Source: JAYRWD01 sp041918255 (lineage in GTDB: Bacteria > Patescibacteriota > Dojkabacteria > B142 > WJKM01). From it: a stretch of 64,000 bases of DNA. Positions 26,309 to 35,781 of the stretch are shown here, piece after piece; within the stretch, counting starts at the first letter, position 1, and the number at the start of each line of letters is the position of its first letter. The position numbers and the translations under genes were made by a program. The stretch covers positions 1 through 64,000 of the forward strand of contig JAYRWD010000062.1 in the NCBI GenBank assembly GCA_041918255.1. Direction: 5' to 3'. Below the pieces are notes generated by a model. It was not told the origin of the DNA. It did not search any database and saw nothing but the letters and a program-made list of their open reading frames with translations.

Positions 26309-29300
26309 ATGAGGAAAACAATAAAGATTTTTTTTCTTGCGTTATTCCTACTTTCATTGCCATTGTTTTGGGTGTTGATCGGATCGATTACTAATCCTAT
26401 ATCGAACCTACAAGTAACAAGTGTGAAAGACTCGAGTGCTTCGGTTGTGTGGACTTCTGAAAAACCAAATAGAGCACTAGTTATATATTGGAATGTGGAG
26501 AATTCCTCTCTATTTAAAGCTATTTTGGAGGGCAACCTGGCATACGATGATCATGCCATGATGGAGGGTGAGCGGGGTATATATAGATATATTTCCGAGA
26601 GGGACTTAACCAGACTTGCACACCATAACACTATGAGGGATTTGGATTCGAAGACAGGTTATGCCTATGCTATTGTCAGCTGGGGGGGCGTTCATTATTC
26701 GAAGCAAGATGTGTTTACAACTGGGGAAACTCTTAGTCAGGTTGCTCTACCAGATCCATTTTACGGGTTAGTACAGGGAGATATTGTTAGCGATGGTTAT
26801 ATTGTATATGAAAGGAAAAACGGATTTGATCCTCTTCGCGTTTCGCAGAAGCTTTCTGCTCCTATTTACAAAGGCAGCTATTCTTTAGATCTATCAAATC
26901 TTCTAGACAAGGAAGAGACTGAACTTTTTGAACTTACTGATGAGAATGATACGCAAGTTGTGTCATATTTCTATAATATTGATGGAAATCTGGTGAGCGG
27001 CGCTATGGAAGTTGCTCCAGATGCCGATCAACCTGTGCCATTGATTCAGCATGATACTAATGATATTGCTTTACAATCTTATTTTTCTCCACTAAATGAA
27101 TCTCTAACTTCTCTTCAAGGGAATCTAGAAATAATCTCATATGCCGGTGGGGGAGGAAGCACACCAAGCTGTGGAGGAAATGAATTTCAAAAAAGTAGTG
27201 GTCCAAATGATAACGACTGTCGTGCATGGTGTGAAGCACATGAGGGGGCAAATCTGTGTGCTAGCCATGGTGCCACTTGCAATGACTCAATCAGAAATGG
27301 ATGGATACTTTGCACCCCTGATACTACAGGGGGAGAGGGTTATAAGGGTGTACCACCCCAGTGTATCTACGGTACCGATAAGTTTACTAATCCAACTAAA
27401 TGTTATAAAGACTGTGGGGAGGGATATATTGAAGCGGAAATAGAAGCAACTAATGTCCCTGGTGTCGGCTGTTGTATTCTAGATAGGTGGAAGGATAATC
27501 ATTCAGCATGTAGTCCAGGTGTAGTTGCTGCTTCCCCCCCCTCAGCATCGGATACTGGGGAGATATCTGGAGGGGGTGGAGGAGCAGCCGAGAATTCACC
27601 GCCAAGGATTGTTGGGTCATTACCGGTCTGGCGTATTCATAACTGTAAGCCTTTTAGTTTTACGCTGGATAAAAATATGGTTGTAGACGATGATGGAGAT
27701 TCATTAACTTTCAAGGTATACCTTGAGGATAGCAATTTGTTGCCAGCGTTTATGAGATTTGATAGCAAGTCTTTGACTTTGTCAAATGTTGAGCATAGTG
27801 ATAGCATCTCATATGGGCAAGGGTCTCAAGTTTTGTTCATTAGTATAAGCGACGGTAAAGAAGAGATAACCGAAGAGCTTGATGTTATGGTAGTCGGAGA
27901 TTCAATTTGCAGTAGTCTAGAGAGTAGCGACTCAATAGTTGCTTATGACACCGCTAATTTGGTACTTTCTGCAATGCAATCAGAATGTAAGTATTTTGAC
28001 AATAATTGTGGAGGTGATACCGGGTGCTTTTATGAAACAAATACGAGTAGATGTTTTCCTAATGGGCTTATTCAGGAATGCATTGACGCAACACAAAATA
28101 ATGATTTTTGTACTGAAAATCTGTTTTTGGCTGTCGACAATACTAGTTTGGCAGCAAGCTTTGCTGAAAAAGCATTTATTGTTAAGTATATACCACCTGG
28201 AGATTTACTAACCATTGCTAACTTCGAAACGGAGGATACCGAGGCAACACTTAACGCCATGCAGTCACAATGTAAATTACTCGAACAAGATAGAAGTTGT
28301 GAGTCACAAGAGCCGGAGTGTATTTATAACGACAAGGCTAAAAGATGTTTTCCTCGTAGCCTTTCGGAGGGTGAGTGCAAGGGAGCGAATCGTGATTTTG
28401 CTGCTTTTTGTTCTTTGCCAATGCTCATCAATACAGTTTACAATATCCAGGGTTCTCCAAACATAGAAGCGGAGTCGTTTATTAGAAACTACTTAGCCCA
28501 AAAGAGTTTACCGACAAGGTGTGACATACCTGGTTTTGAAACATATGAGAGATTTGAAGTAGATGGTAGTGGTAATGTATATTGTGTTAGTTCAAGAATT
28601 TTTCCCCAAAATCCATCTCTATGTGAAGCAATAAAGGTTGATCATGAGAGTAAAACATATAGCTTTGTAGATTTTGCTTGCAAGCCATCCCAGAACCCAA
28701 ATTCGCAGGCTACAGAAGCATCAGAGTGTTCCGATTCTGGTATCTACTTGACTAGTTTAACAACTGCTATGCAAGGACGGTGTGCGCTTTTTGAAGATAT
28801 GCTTAGTTGCGATATTCACAATCGCAATATAGGAGCATCGAATCAAGGCAACTGGGGATGTTTATGGAGTCTCGGATTGAATAAATGTTTAATGGATAAT
28901 GTGTATAGATCCGCTGCAGAACCATGTCTTACCTTAACTTGTTCGAGTGCACAAACTTGCTTAGATGGAATGGGGAGTTCTTCTCTAGAAGACTACATTT
29001 CGCAATTGACTACTCCTGAAGAGAATTGTGAATGGACAACAGGAGTTTTTGGTGATGTTGATTATAATAAATACGTTGTAATAAACTCCAGTGATAAATA
29101 CTGTGTAAGTACATCCCCTTATACAAATCCAAACTTTAATGTGGGACCAGGTTTTTGCAAAGCTATAAAATACCTACCCACCACTCAAAGTTATGTCTTC
29201 ACTGGTATTCTTTGTGAAGAAGTGGGTATTGTTCCGGTGGATATTCCTGGTGTTGCCGAAGTATCCAGAAGTAATAATGATGGGCTGGCTTCGCTTCTTG

Positions 29301-30658
29301 ATGCTTGTTCTAATAAATCACAAGAGCAGGTTTGCCGTTTTTGGGCAAACTTATATTCATTAAGTACTGAGGCAAGTCCGGAAAAGATTAATGAGGTTAT
29401 TGCGCTACTCGCCGGTACACAAGACATATGTGATTCGGCAAATACGTCACCTCTTTATAATTACGGTATTCGGTGTACAGGGTCGGTGATTAGTGGTATT
29501 GATCTATCTGGTCGAAACCTAGATGGGGAAATTTCGGGAGCGATTCTCCCCACTGAACCTTCTAACGAATTTAATGTCTTAAGTCTTTCGAATAATGCAC
29601 AACTCAGCGGTGGTTTTGGAGAAGTGCAATTAAACACAATTTTCCCGAATCTAAATTCTCTTTATTTAGAAAATACGCAACTTGGAGGAGATCTAGGGTA
29701 TTTGGCTGGAGGTTTTCTAATACTTTCTCATTGTAATTTGGCTGGGACTGAATATAATACGGATAGCTTGTTCAACATTAATTGGGCCTCCAGCATTGGT
29801 AAATGTGCTGCATCCTTAAATTCAGATTCTGGAGCGTTATGGCCTGGGAGTCTTGTTTTTCCTGCGAAAGCACGAACCTTTGATCAAAATGATGCCCCTG
29901 ATTACCTTGCACCAGGGTATTATTTACTTCAGGTAAATCAGATCGAAGCTCGAGATTATGAGATAACTGAAGATACAGTGATCAATTACTACTACGACTT
30001 AAATGGAAATGGACATAAAGATTCTGATGAGAAATATATTCAGAGTGCAGATGTTAAGAACCTACAGGTGGCATTTAAAAAGAGGGCAGATATTACTGGA
30101 TTGAATCTGAAAACGGGTTGGAACCTGATACATTTCCCTATGGTTATGAAAGGTGAATTCACTTCAAATATTGCTAGAGCGGGCGATTTGCTTGCGGGGT
30201 TGAATAAATCCGGAATGGGGGCCACGCATCTCACGACATACAGGGATGGGAAATTTCTTGTGTTCTCCCAAGATTTGACAGGAGGGCAGCCACAACAGTA
30301 CGGAAACAATTTTGCGATCCTGCCTGGAGAAGGGTATTTTGTGAAAGTCAAAAAATCGGGCATGATGACGATCAAAGGTAATTATGTCGATGGTTCGTTG
30401 AATCTCAATATGGTAAACGGATGGAATTTGGTAGGGATTTACAATTCTGCTCAGCCAAAGTTTGATGTATTCGGAACGCTAAAAGCTATGAATACTCAAG
30501 GCGTAAAAGCAGAAGTGATTAGTATGTGGGAAGACGGACTTTATAGAAACGCTGTGAGTAAAGATGGTATGGACTATGGTTTGACTTTTGACGTTCTACC
30601 TCAGAGAGGCTACTGGGTAAGAGTGGATGGAGAAGGGGTAAAGACGTTTAGTCCATAG
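26309..30658 (+). CDS. giant surface protein 1: FnIII-like, Cys-rich modules, LRR and double GWNL C-terminal module
   Basis: 1449 residues, exported by an N-terminal hydrophobic helix (about 4-25). Order: a fibronectin III/purple-acid-phosphatase-N-like domain (about 30-115, SASVVWTSEKPNRALV, ending in LTRLAHHNTMRDL); a Cys-rich domain (about 285-400, GWILCTPDTTGGEGY); a cadherin/dystroglycan-like Ig domain (about 430-535); three related Cys modules (LSAMQSECKYF, LNAMQSQCKLL, TTAMQGRCALF); an LRR-like stretch (about 1060-1130, GIDLSGRNLDGEISG); a Ca-binding-type loop DLNGNGHKDSDE (about 1235); and two GWNL modules at the C-terminus. A paralogue follows after 46 bp. Function unknown; an adhesive or cell-contact role is inferred. 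Confidence 0.85.
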   Translation: MRKTIKIFFLALFLLSLPLFWVLIGSITNPISNLQVTSVKDSSASVVWTSEKPNRALVIYWNVENSSLFKAILEGNLAYDDHAMMEGERGIYRYISERDLTRLAHHNTMRDLDSKTGYAYAIVSWGGVHYSKQDVFTTGETLSQVALPDPFYGLVQGDIVSDGYIVYERKNGFDPLRVSQKLSAPIYKGSYSLDLSNLLDKEETELFELTDENDTQVVSYFYNIDGNLVSGAMEVAPDADQPVPLIQHDTNDIALQSYFSPLNESLTSLQGNLEIISYAGGGGSTPSCGGNEFQKSSGPNDNDCRAWCEAHEGANLCASHGATCNDSIRNGWILCTPDTTGGEGYKGVPPQCIYGTDKFTNPTKCYKDCGEGYIEAEIEATNVPGVGCCILDRWKDNHSACSPGVVAASPPSASDTGEISGGGGGAAENSPPRIVGSLPVWRIHNCKPFSFTLDKNMVVDDDGDSLTFKVYLEDSNLLPAFMRFDSKSLTLSNVEHSDSISYGQGSQVLFISISDGKEEITEELDVMVVGDSICSSLESSDSIVAYDTANLVLSAMQSECKYFDNNCGGDTGCFYETNTSRCFPNGLIQECIDATQNNDFCTENLFLAVDNTSLAASFAEKAFIVKYIPPGDLLTIANFETEDTEATLNAMQSQCKLLEQDRSCESQEPECIYNDKAKRCFPRSLSEGECKGANRDFAAFCSLPMLINTVYNIQGSPNIEAESFIRNYLAQKSLPTRCDIPGFETYERFEVDGSGNVYCVSSRIFPQNPSLCEAIKVDHESKTYSFVDFACKPSQNPNSQATEASECSDSGIYLTSLTTAMQGRCALFEDMLSCDIHNRNIGASNQGNWGCLWSLGLNKCLMDNVYRSAAEPCLTLTCSSAQTCLDGMGSSSLEDYISQLTTPEENCEWTTGVFGDVDYNKYVVINSSDKYCVSTSPYTNPNFNVGPGFCKAIKYLPTTQSYVFTGILCEEVGIVPVDIPGVAEVSRSNNDGLASLLDACSNKSQEQVCRFWANLYSLSTEASPEKINEVIALLAGTQDICDSANTSPLYNYGIRCTGSVISGIDLSGRNLDGEISGAILPTEPSNEFNVLSLSNNAQLSGGFGEVQLNTIFPNLNSLYLENTQLGGDLGYLAGGFLILSHCNLAGTEYNTDSLFNINWASSIGKCAASLNSDSGALWPGSLVFPAKARTFDQNDAPDYLAPGYYLLQVNQIEARDYEITEDTVINYYYDLNGNGHKDSDEKYIQSADVKNLQVAFKKRADITGLNLKTGWNLIHFPMVMKGEFTSNIARAGDLLAGLNKSGMGATHLTTYRDGKFLVFSQDLTGGQPQQYGNNFAILPGEGYFVKVKKSGMMTIKGNYVDGSLNLNMVNGWNLVGIYNSAQPKFDVFGTLKAMNTQGVKAEVISMWEDGLYRNAVSKDGMDYGLTFDVLPQRGYWVRVDGEGVKTFSP

Positions 30659-30704
30659 GGTATATATTTAACAAAATTATTTTTCGAGATTGCAGATCGT
30701 TTAG

Positions 30705-33700
30705 ATGAAAAAATATATTTACGACATTTTCATATTTTGCAGTCTACTTCTGATAGTTGTCGTTTCGTTCTACCTTTTAAATTTACCTACAATTTCAAAT
30801 GTTTTGGTAACCAACATTACTGATACGTCAGCGACGGTCACTTGGGTTGCAAATAAAAGAAATGTAGGGAATGTAAGGGTTATAAGAAAATCACAAGATA
30901 GCGAAACGACAAATTTACCCGTAGTGATTTTTTATGATGATAACGAAACACCTGTATCTGTGGATTCTGGACTTAGTCTATTACACAAACGCAGAAGCGG
31001 TAGATTAACTCACCATGTAACGATTACAGATCTTGAGCCGAACAGAGATTACAGATTTGAAATATCAAAAGGAATTTTTTGGCAAAGAAACAACAGGTTT
31101 GAATTTTCAACCTTTTCTTCTCCAGACGTTATTGAAACACCCTCACCTTTATATGGACTTATCCAAAGTGACTTATTAAATGATGGGATAGTCTTATACA
31201 GTCTATCTGAAAATATGACTGAGAACCCTTCTTCTCAGATCCTATCTGCGATAATTGTAAACGGTACATATTCTATTGACCGGGCATATTTGCGAGAGTA
31301 TGAAGGACTTAATTTCTACGAACGTAAGGAGGGAGATATTCAAAGACTACAGTATTATTTTGAGCAAGACGGTAAGATTGTACAAGGTGGAAGAATGGTC
31401 CCCTTGGGAGAAGAACAACCCGTTTCTACTATTATTCACAGTAATATTGATCCGACCGATGGTCCGGCCATTAGAAACATCTATTCTGAAGCCTCAGCTG
31501 ATGAAACCTTAAATTGCAATGATTCTAAGTTTTACAAAAATGGTGATACATCACTTCAAACCGATTGTTATGAAGCTTGTAAGGAATGGAACAAAGATGT
31601 TTGTTCAGAAAATAATGCTGGTACGTGCAACGATAGTAGATTAAATGGGTGGATATTGTGTACACCTGATACGACCGGAGGAGTGGGTTATCCTGGACCC
31701 CAACCACAATGTACATACGGAACGGATACTTACGTAGAACCAACCGCTTGCTTTGAAAGTTGTGGTAGTTCCTGGGAAGATATTACTGACAAGTTAGTTC
31801 CTGATCTGGGTTGCTGTAATATGGAAAGAGTTAAGGATTCTCCTAATGACAATAAACTAAAACAAATTTGTTACCCTGATGGAGGTACTTCGGATGGGAA
31901 CCAACGATCCGGGGAAGGTAGTGAGGGGTCGACTAGCGCAGCAGGCATTCTCGACAATACAAATGAAACTTTGACGGTGAATTTGAATAGCCAGCTTAAC
32001 AATAGAGAAATACTAATTGAGGTAAGGACCGCTTTACTTTCGCAGGTATTTGATGTGCTAGTTTCGATACAAGTTGATGGGGAGAACATTGTAGATTTAG
32101 ATATATTGGATTCAAATGGGGAATTACTCTTTTCTGATCAGATTCAGACTGAAAAAGATGTTTCAATAGGAGAACTTATAGAGAGATATAACGCTATAAA
32201 CGAACCAAAAAGCATTCAATTAACCAATACCTACCGTTTTATATTTACACTTGATTCAGATTATGATAATGAGGTGAATGTAGTTATTTCATATGACATA
32301 CAATATCCGGATAATCTTGATGCAAATGTCTATTTTTCCGAATTGTCAGATACTCAACAATTTATCAAAGTGTTACAAAGTTTTTGTGGGGTATTAACGG
32401 CAAACCAATGTGATCAGACTGATGCATGCGCGTTGAATGACGAAAGTGTTTGCATGCCTCGGATATATGGACAAGAGTGCTGGAGTATATCGGAATCATC
32501 GACAAATGCGGGAATTAATGCCTGTCTTGCTAAGCTGAACAAATCAACAGTGGAGCAGTATATCGCGAGTATTGTGCCTCCGAGTAATTGTTCAAACGCA
32601 TCAAGAATTGGTCTCAATACTTTTACATCTTTGTCAGAAACGAATGATAAAATTTACTGTATTGATCCTGCAGCTACAGGAGATAGTGTAGAAGCCTTAA
32701 CTTTTGATAAGTCGAATAAAATCTATAGTCTGACACAAATCCCTAGGGAAGATGTTTCAATGGGCCCTGTCGGTCAAACTGGTACTCAACAACAAGGTGT
32801 TAATCAAAGTGACTCGGACCTTATATTAAAGTCTATAGCGTATGATCCCAATCAAGAAAAGTTTACATTTACACTGGAATATAGTGGAACATACGAAATA
32901 AATAATTTTGGAACTCACTGGTGTTTCCATCAATCAAAACAGTGTGATGGCGGGGATGATTTGGATGTATTTTCCTATAGTTCGGAAAATTGGGCAATGC
33001 AAGAATCAAATGGTATCAAAGTGTATACATTTTTCATGACAAAATCTGATTATGCAAAGTTCAATAATAATTTGGGCGGGGAAACGGTTCGCTTTGAAGA
33101 TTTCTTTAAGAGTCCATTCTATCTTACCGCAGAAGTAAGTGGAAATAGCAGCACTAAAATTTTAGTTTCAAATAGAAAGATGGTAGATTATTCCTCGGAT
33201 ATAAATAAATATATCGAGGACACGAGCATGAGAGGGAAAGTATGCTTTATCCCAAATCTGCCCTTAGTACAATGTACGGGGTATCAAAATGATTCACATA
33301 GGGTTATCCTTCAAAAAAATATATGTAACGCACATACTCAAAAGTATGACATCATTGAATTTTACGACGCAGAATCGAGCGAAAAATGTAAATCCAATGA
33401 GGTGAGTCTGATTGGAGAAGTAGTTATCGATGATCGGGATATATATTGCGAGATGTTTAGTGATGCTAAGAAAATAGAACAATGTAAGGCTCTTGGAGAT
33501 ATTTACAGAAGTACAAATGGTCCTTACTGGACATACGATGGAAAATCAATTCATGGGCAAGAGATTCCGGGGTCTATGGTACCTAAGATTTGGTTTCTCT
33601 ACCAAAGGGATATTGATGATGACTCCAACTCTCAACTACAGTCCTTCTGTAATTGGTATGGAATTGAATGCAATGCGGACGGTGAAATTATTGCATTAAA

Positions 33701-34877
33701 TCTATCTAATGTCGGTTTAGACGGTTATATACCAAGTTTTGGTACATTTACCCACCTGCAGACATTAGATCTCTCACAGAATAATTTATCTGGAGATGTC
33801 AGTTTATCTGGGCTCAACAACAACTATTTCCCGGAGTTGAAAGCACTTAAGCTTGATGAAAATTTGACGTTGGTTGGGGTGATAAAACAAAGTTTTTTTG
33901 ATACTTTAAGAACGACGGATGGTCTGGTATGCGATCTTCGTCATACACACATAAGTTTTGATGGAGATGTTGGAGAGGATAATAAGAATAAGTGTCTAAT
34001 ACAGCCTGTGGACAGTCAAATATATCCTCCAAATAATTTGAAAACGCTATTTATTAATGCACATGCGAAATCTAGTATGCCTGAAATAAATCTAGCAACC
34101 CAAAGGATTATCCAACCTGGAATATATACCGTTAATATTGGAAATTATGACACAAAAGATTTTGAAGTTACCGAAGATAGCTTACTGAGTTTTTATTATG
34201 ATACAAATGGTAATGGCAGGAAAGATCCGGATGAGTCATATTTAGATAATGCCACCGATATACCCAAAACAATAACAGTTACTAAAAGGTCCGATCAAGC
34301 TGTTTACAATATAGCTTACGGCTGGAACCTTTTACATTTTCCCTATGTGTTGAGAGGTGAGTATACTACAAATATTCAAAAAGCCGAGGATCTAATAAAT
34401 GAATTTAGTAAACAGGGTGCAGAGATAACGCATGTAGCAACGTATAGGGGGGGGAAGTTTATAGTATTTACTAAGCAGTCGCTTGATAATCCCGACCAGA
34501 CGTTCGGAATAAATTTTTCTATACTCCCGGGTGAAGGATATTTCGTCAAATCCTCTACTAACGCATCAGTTAAAATACAAGGCAATCAAATTGAAGGGGC
34601 AATGCCAGTTGAATTGAATGGCGGTTGGAATCTAGTCGGAATATATAATGGAGATTTGTTTGACTCAAGTTTTGCTTTCGATAAGTTAAATGATATGGTC
34701 AAACAGGATATCCCGGTAGATGTGATGAGTAAATATGATGATGGATTATATTCGAATATTGCTCTCGCGAACAGCGTTGAGTATGGCACAAACTTTCGTA
34801 TTAGTCCCCAGAATGCCTATTGGATAAGGGTCAACGATACTAGCGGTAGTATCGACCGTTACAATTATATGCCGTGA
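30705..34877 (+). CDS. giant surface protein 2: paralogue with plant-receptor-type LRRs
   Basis: 1390 residues with the same plan as the preceding gene: N-terminal helix (about 7-27), FnIII-like domain (about 30-118, DTSATVTWVANKRNVG, ending THHVTITDLEPNRDYRFEIS), Cys-rich domain (about 268-385, NGWILCTPDTTGGVGYPG), a Cys module LQSFCGVLTANQCDQ, and then, near residues 980-1065, FCNWYGIECNADGEI, ALNLSNVGLDGYIPSFG and LQTLDLSQNNLSGDV. The C-terminus has YDTNGNGRKDPDES and two GWNL modules (about 1205 and 1306). The LRR cap and repeats resemble plant receptor LRRs. Probably co-transcribed with protein 1. Confidence 0.85.
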   Translation: MKKYIYDIFIFCSLLLIVVVSFYLLNLPTISNVLVTNITDTSATVTWVANKRNVGNVRVIRKSQDSETTNLPVVIFYDDNETPVSVDSGLSLLHKRRSGRLTHHVTITDLEPNRDYRFEISKGIFWQRNNRFEFSTFSSPDVIETPSPLYGLIQSDLLNDGIVLYSLSENMTENPSSQILSAIIVNGTYSIDRAYLREYEGLNFYERKEGDIQRLQYYFEQDGKIVQGGRMVPLGEEQPVSTIIHSNIDPTDGPAIRNIYSEASADETLNCNDSKFYKNGDTSLQTDCYEACKEWNKDVCSENNAGTCNDSRLNGWILCTPDTTGGVGYPGPQPQCTYGTDTYVEPTACFESCGSSWEDITDKLVPDLGCCNMERVKDSPNDNKLKQICYPDGGTSDGNQRSGEGSEGSTSAAGILDNTNETLTVNLNSQLNNREILIEVRTALLSQVFDVLVSIQVDGENIVDLDILDSNGELLFSDQIQTEKDVSIGELIERYNAINEPKSIQLTNTYRFIFTLDSDYDNEVNVVISYDIQYPDNLDANVYFSELSDTQQFIKVLQSFCGVLTANQCDQTDACALNDESVCMPRIYGQECWSISESSTNAGINACLAKLNKSTVEQYIASIVPPSNCSNASRIGLNTFTSLSETNDKIYCIDPAATGDSVEALTFDKSNKIYSLTQIPREDVSMGPVGQTGTQQQGVNQSDSDLILKSIAYDPNQEKFTFTLEYSGTYEINNFGTHWCFHQSKQCDGGDDLDVFSYSSENWAMQESNGIKVYTFFMTKSDYAKFNNNLGGETVRFEDFFKSPFYLTAEVSGNSSTKILVSNRKMVDYSSDINKYIEDTSMRGKVCFIPNLPLVQCTGYQNDSHRVILQKNICNAHTQKYDIIEFYDAESSEKCKSNEVSLIGEVVIDDRDIYCEMFSDAKKIEQCKALGDIYRSTNGPYWTYDGKSIHGQEIPGSMVPKIWFLYQRDIDDDSNSQLQSFCNWYGIECNADGEIIALNLSNVGLDGYIPSFGTFTHLQTLDLSQNNLSGDVSLSGLNNNYFPELKALKLDENLTLVGVIKQSFFDTLRTTDGLVCDLRHTHISFDGDVGEDNKNKCLIQPVDSQIYPPNNLKTLFINAHAKSSMPEINLATQRIIQPGIYTVNIGNYDTKDFEVTEDSLLSFYYDTNGNGRKDPDESYLDNATDIPKTITVTKRSDQAVYNIAYGWNLLHFPYVLRGEYTTNIQKAEDLINEFSKQGAEITHVATYRGGKFIVFTKQSLDNPDQTFGINFSILPGEGYFVKSSTNASVKIQGNQIEGAMPVELNGGWNLVGIYNGDLFDSSFAFDKLNDMVKQDIPVDVMSKYDDGLYSNIALANSVEYGTNFRISPQNAYWIRVNDTSGSIDRYNYMP

Positions 34878-34891
34878 AAAGAGAATATTAG

Positions 34892-35041
34892 TTCAGTGCG
34901 ACATTCAAGTGGGACGGACTATACACGAACATAGTGTCTAAAGGTGGAGTAAAGTACGGCAATGATTTCACAGTATTACCTACCTCAGGGTACTGGGTAC
35001 AAAACACAGGAGAATCAAAGAAGACATATACGCCGAAGTAG
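34892..35041 (+). pseudogene. 3' remnant of a third tandem surface-protein gene
   Basis: About 49 codons ending in a stop read KWDGLYTNIVSKGGVKYGND, FTVLPTSGYWVQNTGESKK, TYTPK. This matches the last 45 residues of surface proteins 1 and 2 (MWEDGLYRNAVSKDGMDYG..., LPQRGYWVRV). There is no start or upstream part: a stop at 34889 precedes it. It lies 14 bp after the stop of protein 2, so a tandem paralogue was deleted, leaving its tail and the terminator. Confidence 0.85.
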
Positions 35042-35070
35042 ACAGAGAATAATTTAAAGATTCTTAAACT

Positions 35071-35105
35071 AAGAAGCCCTGAGAAATTCAGGGCTTCTTT
35101 TTGTT
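35071..35105 (+). terminator. intrinsic terminator after the surface-protein genes
   Basis: aagaagccctga (35071-35082) pairs perfectly with tcagggcttctt (35088-35099) with a 5-nt loop, followed by a T-run. Confidence 0.92.
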
Positions 35106-35218
35106 TTTTAAGATATAGGGTGACACCAGAACCTAGAATTCAATTATTGAATTTGGAATTTTGTCTTACTTTAAGATCAATTGGATTGTGTATGCGTTTT
35201 GTTGCGTGGGAACAATAA

Positions 35219-35485
35219 TTACTTTTCTAGGGTTGGCGGGGTATAATATTTTCTTTGAAAACGTATTGCAAAGAGGGTAGCTAAAGCTGCTATAAAGTTC
35301 CATACAACAAGTTCGGGGTGCGTATCGGTTAATAAATTTTCGATCGCAGACAATGCGTTTACACCAGCTAGGACTTTCAAGGTTTGGGGTCTGGCCAAGA
35401 ATTCCAGACAAGATTTCATAATTCTCGCTCCCTCTGAGATTGGATTGCATCCAGATCTGTCTTGAGTACTTATGTCAGGGCTCAT
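35219..35485 (-). CDS. small hypothetical membrane protein
   Basis: 88 residues. After a polar N-terminus (MSPDISTQDRSGCNP) come two hydrophobic stretches (ARPQTLKVLAGVNALSA and LVVWNFIAALATLFAIRF) and a basic tail. Start ATG 35485. A second frame covers much of the same DNA, but this one has the more natural membrane-protein pattern. No family recognised. Confidence 0.4.
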   Translation of the reverse strand: MSPDISTQDRSGCNPISEGARIMKSCLEFLARPQTLKVLAGVNALSAIENLLTDTHPELVVWNFIAALATLFAIRFQRKYYTPPTLEK

Positions 35486-35604
35486 TACCTTACTTCTGAA
35501 AATTTAAAATAAAAAAAGATATGATACATACACATGAATTATAGGGCATTGCCTAGATAAATGTCAAATCCCCGCATAATTCTTTTGAGAAATCCGACAG
35601 TCGA

Positions 35605-35703
35605 TCAATAAATTAACTCATTAGGTGTGTGCATTTTTAACCCCATATGAGGTCGCTGATTATGATACCTATACAAGAAGGATTCTAGAGTAGTTTGGAT
35701 ACC
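35605..35703 (-). mobile_element. 3' end of an integrase/transposase gene (IS481/IS3-like remnant)
   Basis: About 32 codons before a stop read LESFLYRYHNQRPHMGLKMH, then TPNELIY. The pattern Y..YN..RPH.GL....P is the well-known C-terminus of DDE integrase-core transposases of IS481/IS3 type. A stop precedes it and the catalytic domain is absent, so only a relic remains in this 300-bp gene-free stretch (35486-35781). Confidence 0.75.
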
Positions 35704-35781
35704 TTAGCGATTCTATACCACACCAATTGTGGCGGAGGATTCTAACGAATCTTACGTTCGGGCTTTGTAGTCGTGTATTTA

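Noticed and set aside
35166..35450. 94-codon minus-strand frame overlapping 35219-35485
   Set aside because: Two frames compete for the same DNA. The 88-codon frame has a more regular hydrophobic pattern and a better start; only one is likely real.
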